A stretch of 64,000 nt of DNA from Hyphomonas sp. (GTDB taxonomy: Bacteria; Pseudomonadota; Alphaproteobacteria; Caulobacterales; Hyphomonadaceae), in contig VMTE01000044.1 in the NCBI GenBank assembly GCA_013791775.1, positions 62,001-126,000 of the forward strand, in the 5' to 3' direction. Positions 52,929-61,849 of the stretch are shown here, one piece after another. Numbering within the stretch: the first letter of the stretch is position 1; the number at the start of each line of letters is the position of its first letter. Both the position numbers and the translations under genes were made by a program. The notes beneath the pieces were generated by a model that saw only the letters and a program-made list of their open reading frames with translations, made no database searches and was not told the origin of the DNA.

Positions 52929-53074
52929 AGCCCCCTCCGTCAGTCCGCTTCGCGGCCTGACACCTCCCCCGCTACGCAGGGGAGGATGAAGTGGCGGCCG
53001 GCCCCATCCCACTTGTCCTCCCCTGCGAAGCGGGGGAGGTGGCTCGCGCCAGAGGCGAGAGACGGAGGGGGCCT
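52929..53074. repeat. large imperfect inverted repeat
   Basis: Outer ends CCCCCTCCGTC (from about 52931) and GACGGAGGGGGC (to about 53072) face each other; inner arms CACCTCCCCCGC...GCAGGGGAGGA and its complement lie between. Element of the type common in Caulobacterales intergenic regions. Its left end matches 17 bases at 47465-47481. Confidence 0.7.
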
Positions 53075-53081
53075 TCTGAAC

Positions 53082-54221
53082 CTACTTGTTCGGATTGATC
53101 AGGTACTTCGTGCCCGTCGCCTTCGCGTTATAGGCCTGCAGCGTTTTCAGATCGAGCGCCTCGGTGAGCGAGATCTCGGCCGTGTAGTGGCTGGCAAACG
53201 TCGTCGTCAGTTCGTCCACCACGCGCTGGCGCATGCGGGCACGCACCTCCGGGCCGGCTTTCTGCAGGAATGGGGTCAGCAGGTAACCGCCGAGGTTCCA
53301 CGCAAAACCCACGCCCGGCGGCACCAGCGTCTGCGACATGTCGAGCCGGCCGTAGATGTAAACTTGCGTTTCCTGGCCGGAGCCATACCGGCTGAATTCC
53401 TTCATGTTCCGGCTCGCCGCCGCTTCCATCGCGACCAGGATCTGGCCGGCCAGCGGGCCGCCGCCGATGGCGTCGAAGCCGAGCGTCGTTCTGGTTTCCG
53501 CGAGCGCGGTGATCAGGTCTTCCATGAAGGTCGGCGACGTCGAGTCGACGATGTATTTCGCGCCGAGGCCCTTCAGGATATCGGCCTGTTCTTTCTTGCG
53601 CACGATGTTGACCAGCGGGACGTTGTCCTTCTGGCAGATCTTCACGAGCATCTGGCCGAGGTTCGACGCAGCGGCGGTGTGCACGATGCCGGTGCGGCCC
53701 TGCATCTTCATCGTTTCGACGAAGGAAAGCGCGGTCAGCGGGTTCACGAAGCAGGACGCACCATCCTTGGCCGAGGTGCCATCCGGCAGCGGCAGGCACT
53801 GGGCGACGTTGAGCATCCGGTATTGCGAGTACATCTCGCCGCCGAGACCGGCGACCATCTTGCCCAGCAGGGCCTGCGCGGCCGGCGAGCTGCCCGCCTT
53901 GACCACGACGCCGGCGCCTTCATTGCCCACCGGCATCGACTGGTCGAGCCGCGCCACCATGGCCCGCAGGGCCGGGGCAGGGATGCTGGCGGTGACAACC
54001 GGCTGATCCTTCGTGCCGGAGGCTTTCGCCGTGCTCATGTCAGCCCCGCCGACCAGCAGGCCGAGGTCCGACGGGTTGATCGGCGTCGCCTCGACCCGGA
54101 TCAGAACGTCGTCCGGGCCGGGTTCCGGCACCAGGACTTCTGCAAGCGACAGTTCGAGCTCGCCGCTCGCCTTCGCAAGACTGCGCAGCTGAAGCGCGGT
54201 TTTTGGAACCGTGTTGGTCAT
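53082..54221 (-). CDS. zinc-type alcohol dehydrogenase-like / quinone oxidoreductase family protein
   Basis: A 379-residue MDR-superfamily oxidoreductase. GroES-like N-terminal part with DDVLIRVEATPINPSDLG; GNEGAGVVVKAGS; a nucleotide-binding domain with HTAAASNLGQMLVKICQKDNV. Catalytic zinc ligands are not apparent, so a quinone oxidoreductase or enoyl reductase type is likely. ATG 54221 follows GGGAGAG; the open frame is longer upstream but is not family-like. Confidence 0.85.
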   Translation of the reverse strand: MTNTVPKTALQLRSLAKASGELELSLAEVLVPEPGPDDVLIRVEATPINPSDLGLLVGGADMSTAKASGTKDQPVVTASIPAPALRAMVARLDQSMPVGNEGAGVVVKAGSSPAAQALLGKMVAGLGGEMYSQYRMLNVAQCLPLPDGTSAKDGASCFVNPLTALSFVETMKMQGRTGIVHTAAASNLGQMLVKICQKDNVPLVNIVRKKEQADILKGLGAKYIVDSTSPTFMEDLITALAETRTTLGFDAIGGGPLAGQILVAMEAAASRNMKEFSRYGSGQETQVYIYGRLDMSQTLVPPGVGFAWNLGGYLLTPFLQKAGPEVRARMRQRVVDELTTTFASHYTAEISLTEALDLKTLQAYNAKATGTKYLINPNK

Positions 54222-54321
54222 GTCGTTCTCTCCCGTTCGGTGCCCTTTGGGCTCTGTATTATGTGGAATTATCCCGCAAATTCCGGAAGCCGGCATATGT
54301 GGGATAAAACGCGGCGCCGGC

Positions 54322-54705
54322 TCAAAGCGCTTCTTCGGCAAAGTCCTGATAGTCGATCAGAATCTCGGTGCCGGCTGCCAAGTCGGCCGATGCGGTCAGG
54401 GTCACGGTTTGCGCGTCGGCGTCAACCTCAAACTCGGCATTGGCGTCGGGGCTGTGATTGCACATCGAGATGTCCCCGAAGGCCACAGCCGCGCGAATCG
54501 CGCCGTCGGGCCGCTCATCGACATAGAAGACATAGTGATACAGCCGGGTCGATTTCAACGTTTCCGTGTCGGCATGGCTGAGGATGAGCAAGGGAAAGAC
54601 GCCGATTTCGGCGCCCTTCTGAATCCGGCTGGCGGCAAACAATCCGCGTCCATGCAGGGGCGAGGTGCGAACCTCGGCGCGGCCCCTTTCGTCTGGTGCA
54701 AGCAT
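54322..54705 (-). CDS. SET domain-containing protein
   Basis: A compact 127-residue SET domain, the fold of protein lysine methyltransferases. Motifs are in order: RGLFA at 20-24, NHSPDAN at 83-89 (SAM/pseudoknot), and GTEILIDY at 112-119 with the catalytic-type Tyr. No pre-SET or post-SET cysteines. Bacterial free-standing SET proteins are known but their targets mostly are not. A neighbouring basic 42-residue protein is a possible substrate only by proximity. Confidence 0.85.
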   Translation of the reverse strand: MLAPDERGRAEVRTSPLHGRGLFAASRIQKGAEIGVFPLLILSHADTETLKSTRLYHYVFYVDERPDGAIRAAVAFGDISMCNHSPDANAEFEVDADAQTVTLTASADLAAGTEILIDYQDFAEEAL

Positions 54706-54745
54706 GGCGTGTGTCTAGCACGCGCCGGGGCGCGCGCCAGCCGGG

Positions 54746-55174
54746 TCAGCCGGGATTTTCTTCGGCTTTTTCCTCAGGCTCGCTGGCTTTCGGATCCCAT
54801 TCGTAAATCTCGCGGATCATGCAGCGCCGCGAGCCGAAAGTTTCGCCGAAGGTTTCCGCGACGATGATCGAGTCGCCCGGCGTCAGGCAGCTGGTCGGGC
54901 TGTCGAGCCCGATCGACTCGGCGTTTTCGAGGTCGAAACAGGTGCCGGTGACTTCCACCATGTAGCGTTTCTTGCCGTCATGCAGCAGCACCGTGTCGCG
55001 GTCATTCATGCTGAAGCCGTCGATGCTGGAGGCAAAGCAGATCTTGTTGGTCTTCTCGCCGAGGCGCGCGTCGCCGGCATACTTCGCGATGCCCTTCTCG
55101 GCGGGTTCGCCGGGCGCGGATGCACAGGCCCCGAGGGCCGTTGCGGCCAGAACGGTCAGGATGATGTGTTTCAT
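54746..55174 (-). CDS. small lipoprotein, DUF6491-like
   Basis: A 142-residue lipoprotein with lipobox LGAC (Cys17). The mature domain has ICFASSIDGFSMNDRDTVLL and FGSRRCMIREIYEWDP, resembling a small family of alphaproteobacterial lipoproteins (DUF6491). Acidic tail. Function unknown. Divergent from gatA. Confidence 0.7.
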   Translation of the reverse strand: MKHIILTVLAATALGACASAPGEPAEKGIAKYAGDARLGEKTNKICFASSIDGFSMNDRDTVLLHDGKKRYMVEVTGTCFDLENAESIGLDSPTSCLTPGDSIIVAETFGETFGSRRCMIREIYEWDPKASEPEEKAEENPG

Positions 55175-55309
55175 GGCAAATCCTCTTGATCGGAGCGAAT
55201 GTCCTTCTACCACAATGCGCGCCCTTCGCCTTTGCCGCAACAGGCTCACAGAAACTTGAACTTTTGCGGCAGGGCGGCTAGCAGGCGACTTCCACGATAG
55301 GGATATCCC

Positions 55310-56782
55310 ATGACCGATCTCACCACCCTGACTCTCGCTGCCGCGCTGGACGGGTTGAAATCGAAGCAGTTTTCCTCGGTCGAGCTGACCGAAGCCTTCA
55401 ACGCGGCCATCCGGAAGGCGCGCGTGCTGAACGCCTTTGTCGTCGAAACGCCTGAAAAGGCGCTGGAGATGGCCAGGGCGTCCGATGCCCGCCGCGCCAA
55501 GGGCAAGGCCGGCAGGCTGGACGGCGCGCCGCTCGGCATCAAGGACCTCTATTGCACCAAGGGCGTGCGCACGACCGCGTGCAGCGGCATCCTCGGCGAG
55601 TTCACGCCGACCTATGAGTCCACTGTCACCCAGAACCTCTGGGACGAGGGCGCGGTCATGCTCGGCAAGCTCAACATGGACGAATTCGCCATGGGCTCGT
55701 CCAACGAGACCTCGCATTTCGGCAACGTCATCAACCCCTGGCGCCGCAAGGGCGACAATCAAGGCCTCACCCCCGGCGGCTCGTCGGGCGGTTCGGCCTC
55801 GTCCGTCGCCGCCAACCTTTGCCTCGCCGCCACGGCGTCCGACACCGGCGGCTCGATCCGCCAGCCCGCGTCCTTCACCGGCACAGTCGGCATCAAGCCC
55901 ACCTATGGCCGCGCCAGCCGGTACGGCATGGTGGCCTTCGCTTCCTCGCTCGACCAGGCCGGCCCGATCGCCAGGACGGTCGAAGACTCGGCCATCCTGC
56001 TCGAAGTGATGTGCAGCCACGACCCGAAGGACTCCACCTCCCTGAACATCAAGACGCCGAACTGGCGGGGGGATGTCCGCAAGGGCGTCAAGGGCATGAA
56101 GATCGGCATCCCGAAGGAATACCGTATCGACGGCCTCTCTGACGAGATCGACGCCCTCTGGCAGCAGGGCATCAAATGGCTGAAGGAAGCCGGCGCCGAG
56201 ATCATCGACATTTCTCTTCCGCACACGAAGTATGCCCTCCCGGCCTACTACATCGTTGCGCCCGCCGAAGCCTCGTCAAACCTCGCCCGATATGACGGCA
56301 TGCGCTACGGCGCCCGCGTCGAGGGAAACAACCTGACGCAGACCTATGAAGGCACCCGCGCCTCCGGCTTCGGCAAGGAAGTCCAGCGCCGCCTGATGAT
56401 CGGCACCTATGTGCTCTCGTCCGGCTATTACGATGCCTATTACCTGCGCGCCCAGAAAGTCCGCACCAAGATCTTCCAGGACTTCGTCTCCGCCTTCGAG
56501 ACGTGCGACGCGATCCTCACGCCCGCCTGTCCGTCGCCCGCCTTCGCCTTCGGCGAAAAGTCCGGCGATCCGGTCGAGATGTACCTCAACGACGTGTTCA
56601 CCGTCACCGCGAACCTCGCGGGCCTGCCCGGCATCGCGGTCCCCGCCGGCCTCTCCGCCAGCGGCCTGCCGCTCGGCCTGCAGGTGATCGGCAAGGCGCT
56701 CGACGAAGCCGCCTGCTTCCGCGTCGGCGGCGCGCTGGAAGATGCAGCGGGCTTTGTGGCCAAGCCGGAGAAGTGGTGGTAA
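55310..56782 (+). CDS. gatA: Asp-tRNA(Asn)/Glu-tRNA(Gln) amidotransferase subunit A
   Basis: A 490-residue amidase that supplies ammonia from glutamine. The Ser-cisSer-Lys triad is complete: Lys78 in GIKDLYC, Ser158 in GGSSGGSAS, and Ser182 in [10 protein letters not shown]. Length typical. An AT-rich lipoprotein gene starts 28 bases after its stop; gatB is 1.9 kb further on. Confidence 0.97.
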   Translation: MTDLTTLTLAAALDGLKSKQFSSVELTEAFNAAIRKARVLNAFVVETPEKALEMARASDARRAKGKAGRLDGAPLGIKDLYCTKGVRTTACSGILGEFTPTYESTVTQNLWDEGAVMLGKLNMDEFAMGSSNETSHFGNVINPWRRKGDNQGLTPGGSSGGSASSVAANLCLAATASDTGGSIRQPASFTGTVGIKPTYGRASRYGMVAFASSLDQAGPIARTVEDSAILLEVMCSHDPKDSTSLNIKTPNWRGDVRKGVKGMKIGIPKEYRIDGLSDEIDALWQQGIKWLKEAGAEIIDISLPHTKYALPAYYIVAPAEASSNLARYDGMRYGARVEGNNLTQTYEGTRASGFGKEVQRRLMIGTYVLSSGYYDAYYLRAQKVRTKIFQDFVSAFETCDAILTPACPSPAFAFGEKSGDPVEMYLNDVFTVTANLAGLPGIAVPAGLSASGLPLGLQVIGKALDEAACFRVGGALEDAAGFVAKPEKWW

Positions 56783-56810
56783 TTCAGCTTCAGGTTGGAG
56801 GCTGACGCAA

Positions 56811-57392
56811 ATGCATTTCTCCAGGGTTTTAGCCGCTGCTTTTTGTATGGCAGCGAGCAGTTGCGCCCATAGTGAATTTGTAGAGCCGCCGCAGCATTCC
56901 GAGCACTTCATCAGTCTTACTTATGGGGCGTGTTTTGGTGCCTGCGTTCCTGCCAATGTAACGGTGTTCTTTGATGGTCTGAGAATCTATCGAAGCAGCG
57001 GTACTCCACCCAGATTTGCACATGAAGGAGAAACGCCTGAGCCCGCAAAGCTTTTGATCGAAGATGGAATATTTGGGTCAGGCTCAATTGTTCCGCAGCT
57101 CGAACTATACAACGCTTTGGTTGCTGCGGGATTGGAAAAATTCGAGGGGGACTATGCGATGGGCAGTCCGGGAGCGCAGTGCAGAACAGACAGCTCCCAC
57201 CTTGTGATGGAAGTTGCCTGGAGATCAAATCGCCGTCGCATTCATTGGAATACAGGTTGCGAAGGATTTGAAGGCCACGAGGAACTTGTGCACTTTTTCG
57301 ATGATGCGGTGCGCATACTCGAGATCGAAGATCTTCAAAGACGCGCAGCACCGAGGCCGGAAAGCGGGAGTACACTCTTTCCGCGGAACTGA
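56811..57392 (+). CDS. putative lipoprotein with DUF6438-like domain
   Basis: A 193-residue secreted protein: signal to about residue 17 and Cys18 (AASSC). The mature start ISLTYGACFGACVPANVTVFFDGLRIYRSSG resembles DUF6438 domains (ACFG-x-C then a strand). Function unknown. Codon use is AT-rich, unlike gatA just before and the two membrane genes just after, so it is likely acquired. GGAGG upstream of ATG 56811. Confidence 0.7.
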   Translation: MHFSRVLAAAFCMAASSCAHSEFVEPPQHSEHFISLTYGACFGACVPANVTVFFDGLRIYRSSGTPPRFAHEGETPEPAKLLIEDGIFGSGSIVPQLELYNALVAAGLEKFEGDYAMGSPGAQCRTDSSHLVMEVAWRSNRRRIHWNTGCEGFEGHEELVHFFDDAVRILEIEDLQRRAAPRPESGSTLFPRN

Positions 57393-57439
57393 CTGCTATT
57401 CGTAGCCAGCCGCCTGAACTGATGTTAGTTTTCCGTCCC

Positions 57440-57724
57440 ATGAGCCGTTGGATACGCATTGGATTCGGAGTGGGCCTGATCGTCTTGGCGATCGGCCTCT
57501 ATCTCATGCCGCAATTCACCTACACCAACGAGGCGCAGGGCGAGCAACTGGTCTTCGTGCCGCTGGGGCTGCTCGTCGGCATTGGCGTCATCGGCGCCGT
57601 GATTGCCGCCACCGGCATCTTCGATATCGACGGCGCCGACGACCGCCTGAAGGCCGAGCTCGACGCCATCCCCTACGCGCCGAAGGCGGCGCCGTCCGCC
57701 GACGCCAAGGAAACTCCGCAATGA
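57440..57724 (+). CDS. small membrane protein
   Basis: A 94-residue protein from ATG 57440 (ATG 57422 would add six residues). Two hydrophobic helices (about 5-24 and 38-60) and an acidic, Ala/Pro-rich cytoplasmic tail. Family not recognised. Overlaps the next gene by ATGA, so both are one unit. Confidence 0.65.
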   Translation: MSRWIRIGFGVGLIVLAIGLYLMPQFTYTNEAQGEQLVFVPLGLLVGIGVIGAVIAATGIFDIDGADDRLKAELDAIPYAPKAAPSADAKETPQ

Positions 57725-58194
57725 CGCGCTACCTGGTCCTGTTCGCCGTCCTCACCGCCCTCGGCCTCGCCCTGATGGGTGCGGTCCTGTCGCAATACGG
57801 CTACAGCCTCCTCGATCCGGAAATGCGCATCATGGTCGCCGTCGGGATTGCGGTCGCCGCCTATGTCGCCTGGCGCATTTCGACGATCCTGAAGAACCGC
57901 CAGAACGACCTCTCGGAACGCCCGGCGCCCGGCGGGGCCGGGCAGGGCAAGCTCGCCGCGCTGTTTTCCGGCCGCACCAAGGCGATGAGCGCCCGCGAAG
58001 CCGAACTCGCCGCCCGCCGCCGCAAGCTGATCGAGCAAGGCAAGCTGGAACCGGACGAGGCTCCCGCGCCGCCGCCCGCCGCCGCTTCCGGCGAGGACAA
58101 ACCGGTCCGCGTGGCGCCCGATGCCCCGCTCAAGGACAAGATGGCCGCCCGCGCCGAGCGCGTCAGGCGGGCGAAGGAAGAAGGGAAGATCTAG
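57721..58194 (+). CDS. membrane protein with charged C-terminal tail
   Basis: A 157-residue protein with two N-terminal transmembrane helices (about 5-25 and 36-53), then a long Arg/Lys/Glu-rich helical tail (AREAELAARRRKLIEQGKL, likely coiled coil). Family not recognised. Starts within the stop of the preceding gene. Its 3' end overlaps by about 32 bases a gene on the opposite strand. Confidence 0.65.
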   Translation: MTRYLVLFAVLTALGLALMGAVLSQYGYSLLDPEMRIMVAVGIAVAAYVAWRISTILKNRQNDLSERPAPGGAGQGKLAALFSGRTKAMSAREAELAARRRKLIEQGKLEPDEAPAPPPAAASGEDKPVRVAPDAPLKDKMAARAERVRRAKEEGKI

Positions 58195-58522
58195 GCGCCC
58201 CCTCGGTCACCGGCGCCTTGGTGCCGCCGCCGGGGCCCTCATCGTCCTTGTCGTCCTCCGGCGCCGAGCGGTCGGTGATTCGCGACAGGTGGATGCCCAC
58301 GCCGATCAGCCCGCCAATCGGCGCAAACTGCGCCATCGCCGCCACCAGGAAGATCACCGGCACGTCAAGTTCGAGCTTCGCGAACACCGCGAACAGCCCG
58401 ATCAGCACCACCCCGCCCAGCGCCAACCCCGCCCCAATGCCCACCACCAGATGTTTCAGGAATCCGCGCGCAATCGGGCGTTCGTCTTCCTTGGCGCCGT
58501 CGAGGATCATCTTGAACAACAT
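58163..58522 (-). CDS. putative membrane protein
   Basis: A 119-residue protein starting MLFKMILDGAKEDERPIARG. Two hydrophobic helices (about 20-42 and 50-72) with an acidic Gly/Asp-rich C-terminus. Some of its tail overlaps the preceding convergent gene by 32 bases. No motif recognised; a real gene is likely from the membrane-protein pattern. Confidence 0.5.
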   Translation of the reverse strand: MLFKMILDGAKEDERPIARGFLKHLVVGIGAGLALGGVVLIGLFAVFAKLELDVPVIFLVAAMAQFAPIGGLIGVGIHLSRITDRSAPEDDKDDEGPGGGTKAPVTEGAPRSSLLPSPA

Positions 58523-58695
58523 GGCCGCCGCACTCCCTGGCACTGCGGGCCTATTCTGCGCCGATCCGGGGGAAAGAAAAGCCGCGCCGCCGCAGCAGGG
58601 GCCGTGACAAAGCGCGGTGCCGGTTTGGCTCGACAGGGGCGGCCGCTGGAGGATAGAAGACACCAGATTCCGAACAGGTATGATTGAGAGAGCCG

Positions 58696-60204
58696 ATGAC
58701 CGAACGCACTCCCTTCCGCATCAAGGGCGAAACCGGCGACTGGGAAGTCGTCATGGGTCTGGAAATCCACGCCCAGGTCGCCTCCAACGCGAAGCTGTTC
58801 TCCGGCGCCTCGACCGCGTTCGGCGCTGACCCCAATTGCAACGTCTCCCTCGTGGACGCCGCCATGCCGGGCATGCTGCCGGTGATCAACCGCTTCTGCG
58901 TCGAACAGGCCATCCGCACCGGCCTCGGCCTGAAGGCCCAGATCAACACCTACAGCCGCTTCGACCGGAAAAACTACTTCTACCCCGACCTCCCGCAAGG
59001 CTACCAGATCAGCCAGTTCGCCCACCCCATCGTCGGCGAAGGCGAGATCGACGTGGACGTCGAAGTGCCCGGCAAGGAAGACTATGCTTTCACCTGCCGG
59101 ATCGAGCGCCTGCATCTCGAACAGGACGCCGGCAAGTCGATCCACGACATGGACCCGAACGCAACCTACGTGGATCTCAACCGCTCGGGCGTCGCCCTGA
59201 TGGAAATCGTCTCCAAGCCGGATATCCGCTCGCCCGCCGAGGCCGCCGCCTATGTCAAGAAGCTGCGCGCCATCGTCATCGCCCTCGGCACCTGTGACGG
59301 CGACATGGAAAAGGGCAACCTGCGCGCCGACGTGAACGTCTCGGTCTGCCGCCCTGGCCAGTACGAGAAGTTCCGCGAGACCGGCGATTTCAAACACCTC
59401 GGCACGCGCTGCGAGCTGAAGAACATGAACTCCTACCGCTTCATCCAGCAAGCCATCGAATACGAAGCCCGCCGCCAGATCGAGATTCTCGAGGCCGGCG
59501 GCACGGTCGATCAGGAAACCCGCCTCTACGATCCCCTGAAGGGCGAAACCCGCTCCATGCGCTCCAAGGAAGACGCGCACGATTACCGCTATTTTCCGGA
59601 CCCGGACCTTCTGCCGCTCGAGTTCGAGCAGGCCTGGATCGAGGAAATCCGCAAGTCGCTGCCCGAACTGCCCGACCAGAAACGCGCGCGTTTCGAGAAG
59701 GATTACGGTCTCTCGCACTATGACGCGGGCGTGCTCACCTCGGACGCCGATAAGGCCCTCTTCTTCGAAGACGTCGCCAAGGGCCGCGATGCCAAACTCG
59801 CCGCCAACTGGGTGACGCAGGAACTGTTCGGCTATCTCAACAAGGAAGGCCTCGAACTGTCGCAAAGCCCGGTCTCCGCACCGGCGCTCGGCGGCCTGAT
59901 CGCCCTGATCTCCGACAACACGATCAGCGGCAAGATCGCCAAGGACGTCTTTGTGCGGATGATCGCGGGTGAGGGCGAGGCCGCCGCGATCGTCGGGAAA
60001 CACGGACTCAAGCAGGTCACCGACACCGGCGCCATCGAAAAGGTGGTGGACGAAATCATCGCCGCCAACCCCGAACAGGTCGCCAAGGTGAAAGACAAGC
60101 CACAGACCCTCGGCTGGTTCGTCGGCCAGGTGATGAAAGCCTCCGGCGGCAAAGCCAACCCCCAGGCCGTCAACGACATCCTGAAAGCCAAGCTGGGACT
60201 TTAG
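58696..60204 (+). CDS. gatB: Asp-tRNA(Asn)/Glu-tRNA(Gln) amidotransferase subunit B
   Basis: A 502-residue GatB, the tRNA-binding kinase-like subunit. [40 protein letters not shown], and [20 protein letters not shown] are diagnostic; the C-terminal YqeY-like domain ends LKAKLGL. ATG 58696 rather than the upstream in-frame codon. Confidence 0.96.
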   Translation: MTERTPFRIKGETGDWEVVMGLEIHAQVASNAKLFSGASTAFGADPNCNVSLVDAAMPGMLPVINRFCVEQAIRTGLGLKAQINTYSRFDRKNYFYPDLPQGYQISQFAHPIVGEGEIDVDVEVPGKEDYAFTCRIERLHLEQDAGKSIHDMDPNATYVDLNRSGVALMEIVSKPDIRSPAEAAAYVKKLRAIVIALGTCDGDMEKGNLRADVNVSVCRPGQYEKFRETGDFKHLGTRCELKNMNSYRFIQQAIEYEARRQIEILEAGGTVDQETRLYDPLKGETRSMRSKEDAHDYRYFPDPDLLPLEFEQAWIEEIRKSLPELPDQKRARFEKDYGLSHYDAGVLTSDADKALFFEDVAKGRDAKLAANWVTQELFGYLNKEGLELSQSPVSAPALGGLIALISDNTISGKIAKDVFVRMIAGEGEAAAIVGKHGLKQVTDTGAIEKVVDEIIAANPEQVAKVKDKPQTLGWFVGQVMKASGGKANPQAVNDILKAKLGL

Positions 60205-60205
60205 G

Positions 60206-60260
60206 GCCTCGCCCCACCCTAACCCTCCCCGTTCCGGGGAGGGTTAGGGTGGGGCGAGGC
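60206..60260. repeat. perfect palindrome with 25-bp stem
   Basis: Arms 60206-60230 and 60236-60260 are exactly complementary with a 5-base loop (GTTCC). Just 2 bases after gatB; no T run, but it may still stop or protect the gatB mRNA. Confidence 0.9.
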
Positions 60261-60379
60261 AAGCGAAACCGGACTTACGCAACACTTTCCTCAAGCCACC
60301 CCTCAATAAAAACAACGTATTACAACAAAATCCGGAAAACTTGCGCGCCCCCCCTCCAAGCGGCCTTATACTGGCCCGC

Positions 60380-61042
60380 ATGAAACCGGTCCCCAACAAC
60401 GATCCGTTCGCGGAGATTCTGCGCGCCACGCCGCGCGGGGCGGCGATGTACCTCGCCGCCGGGGCGCGCACCCGGTTGCACGCCGCCACCACGCTGACGC
60501 GCGACTTCCTGAAACTCATCCTGCTGACCATGATCGTGCCCGCCGAGGCGCTCGCCCGGCGGGTCATTCTCGCCCTCGCGGCCCAGCTGCCGGCGCTTGG
60601 CATGCGGGCCCGCCGTGCGTCCTCTGCGCCGGGTTCAAAACGAAGCCGGCCCCCTCAGGCGCCCTCCGGTCACGGAAACATGATCTCCGCCTTCCGGATG
60701 CTGGAAGCGCTGCCCGGAGCAAGCAAACCCGGCGCGCCTCAAACCATCCGTAGCCAGACGAAAGCTGAAGCCGATCCGTCCCAAAGCTCCGACGAACGCT
60801 ACCTGCTCTCGCTCCTCCGCCGCCTCAATTCTGTTGGCCGGGCGCTCTGCGATCCGGACGCCGAAGCCCAACGCTTCCTGCGCCGCCATCCCGCACTCGC
60901 CGCGCGCCGGCGCGTCCCGCTGGCCTTCGGCCATCCGCCCGACCTCCGGGTCGCCGCGCCCGATCCCGTGCTCACCGCCTGCCTCACCCGCAGCGACACC
61001 GACGCCGCCGCGGCTTGGGCACACCTCTGCGACTCGAGTTGA
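60380..61042 (+). CDS. hypothetical protein
   Basis: A 220-residue protein from ATG 60380. N-terminal part has a hydrophobic-amphipathic helix (about 40-75: FLKLILLTMIVPAEALA), then a low-complexity Ser/Pro/Arg linker, and a C-terminal helical part with RYLLSLLRRLNSVGRAL and RRHPALAARRR. Family not recognised. No operon partner; could be spurious in part but codon use fits. Confidence 0.5.
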   Translation: MKPVPNNDPFAEILRATPRGAAMYLAAGARTRLHAATTLTRDFLKLILLTMIVPAEALARRVILALAAQLPALGMRARRASSAPGSKRSRPPQAPSGHGNMISAFRMLEALPGASKPGAPQTIRSQTKAEADPSQSSDERYLLSLLRRLNSVGRALCDPDAEAQRFLRRHPALAARRRVPLAFGHPPDLRVAAPDPVLTACLTRSDTDAAAAWAHLCDSS

Positions 61043-61414
61043 TCTGATTGCCGAAACCCGAAACCGCACCACCGGACGGCCTCGCCGCTCCGGCCGGACG
61101 TGTTGCGTACCGGCGCCCCCCCGCCAAACGTCTCCATTGTATCGTCACCCTCGACGGGCGAAGCCCGTCTGCGGGCCCATCTTCTGCCCTTTTCTGTATC
61201 TCGCCATCTCCTCCTGCCGCTCATCCCGGCGGAAGCCGGGATCCAGTTCCGACCCGCGAATTTCTGGATCCCGGCTTCCGCCGGGATGAGCGAAATAGGA
61301 GAGGCTCAGCATTGGAGCTATGGCAGAAGCTGGGCCCTCAGATGCGCTGGCGCGCATCGAGGATGACGCAAGCATTTGAAGTTTATGAATGGGGTAGCGA
61401 GCAGAATGCCCGCC
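61043..61414. other. gene-free gap with repeat element
   Basis: About 370 bases between the hypothetical gene and the convergent HIT gene. Most of it is the nested inverted-repeat element described at 61143-61368. No gene seen. Confidence 0.6.
61143..61368. repeat. nested inverted-repeat element, copy 2
   Basis: Outer imperfect arms of about 46 bp (61143-61188 and 61322-61368), starting CGTCACCCTCGA and ending TCGAGGATGACG. Inside, a perfect 29-bp stem pairs 61218-61246 with 61264-61292 around a 17-base loop. Both ends resemble the element at 39767-39926. No ORF inside; a MITE or composite REP is likely. Confidence 0.8.
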
Positions 61415-61849
61415 TCAAAACCCCGCCCGTATCCGCGCCGCAACCGGCTCCAGATCGGCCGCGCTCTTCATGCCGCCGCTCGCATGCGCGCCCGGCTTCA
61501 CGCCGTCGAAGATCGGCATGATGTGGAAGTGCAGATGATAGACCGTCTGCCCGGCCGGCGCGCCGTTGAACTGGATCACCCGGATCCCGTCCGGCTTCAG
61601 GCCGGCCTCAACCGCGCGGGTCACCTTCTGCACACGGAGCATGTAATCGCCCAGCTTCGCCTCCGGCATGTCGAGGAAATTACGCGCTTCGACCTGTTTG
61701 GGGATCACCAGCGTATGGCCCTCCACCTGCGGAAACACATCCATCAAGGCCAGGGCCACTTCATCTTCGAACACCTTCACGCACGGCATCTCGCCGCGCA
61801 GGATCTTGTTGAAGATATTCGAAGCATCGTAAGGGGCGTGAAGGGTCAT
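61415..61849 (-). CDS. HIT family nucleotide-binding protein
   Basis: A 144-residue histidine-triad protein. VYHLHFHIMPIF is the H-x-H-x-H signature near residues 102-113; NKILRGEMPCVKVFEDE marks the N-terminus. Likely a purine nucleoside phosphoramidase-type hydrolase. Start overlaps the upstream membrane gene by ATGA. Confidence 0.93.
   Translation of the reverse strand: MTLHAPYDASNIFNKILRGEMPCVKVFEDEVALALMDVFPQVEGHTLVIPKQVEARNFLDMPEAKLGDYMLRVQKVTRAVEAGLKPDGIRVIQFNGAPAGQTVYHLHFHIMPIFDGVKPGAHASGGMKSAADLEPVAARIRAGF

Noticed and set aside
52986-54581. 531-codon open frame on the plus strand
   Set aside because: Antisense to the oxidoreductase and SET genes and begins in an inverted repeat; His/Arg-rich shadow.
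58507-60003. 498-codon open frame on the minus strand
   Set aside because: Antisense to gatB; shadow frame.
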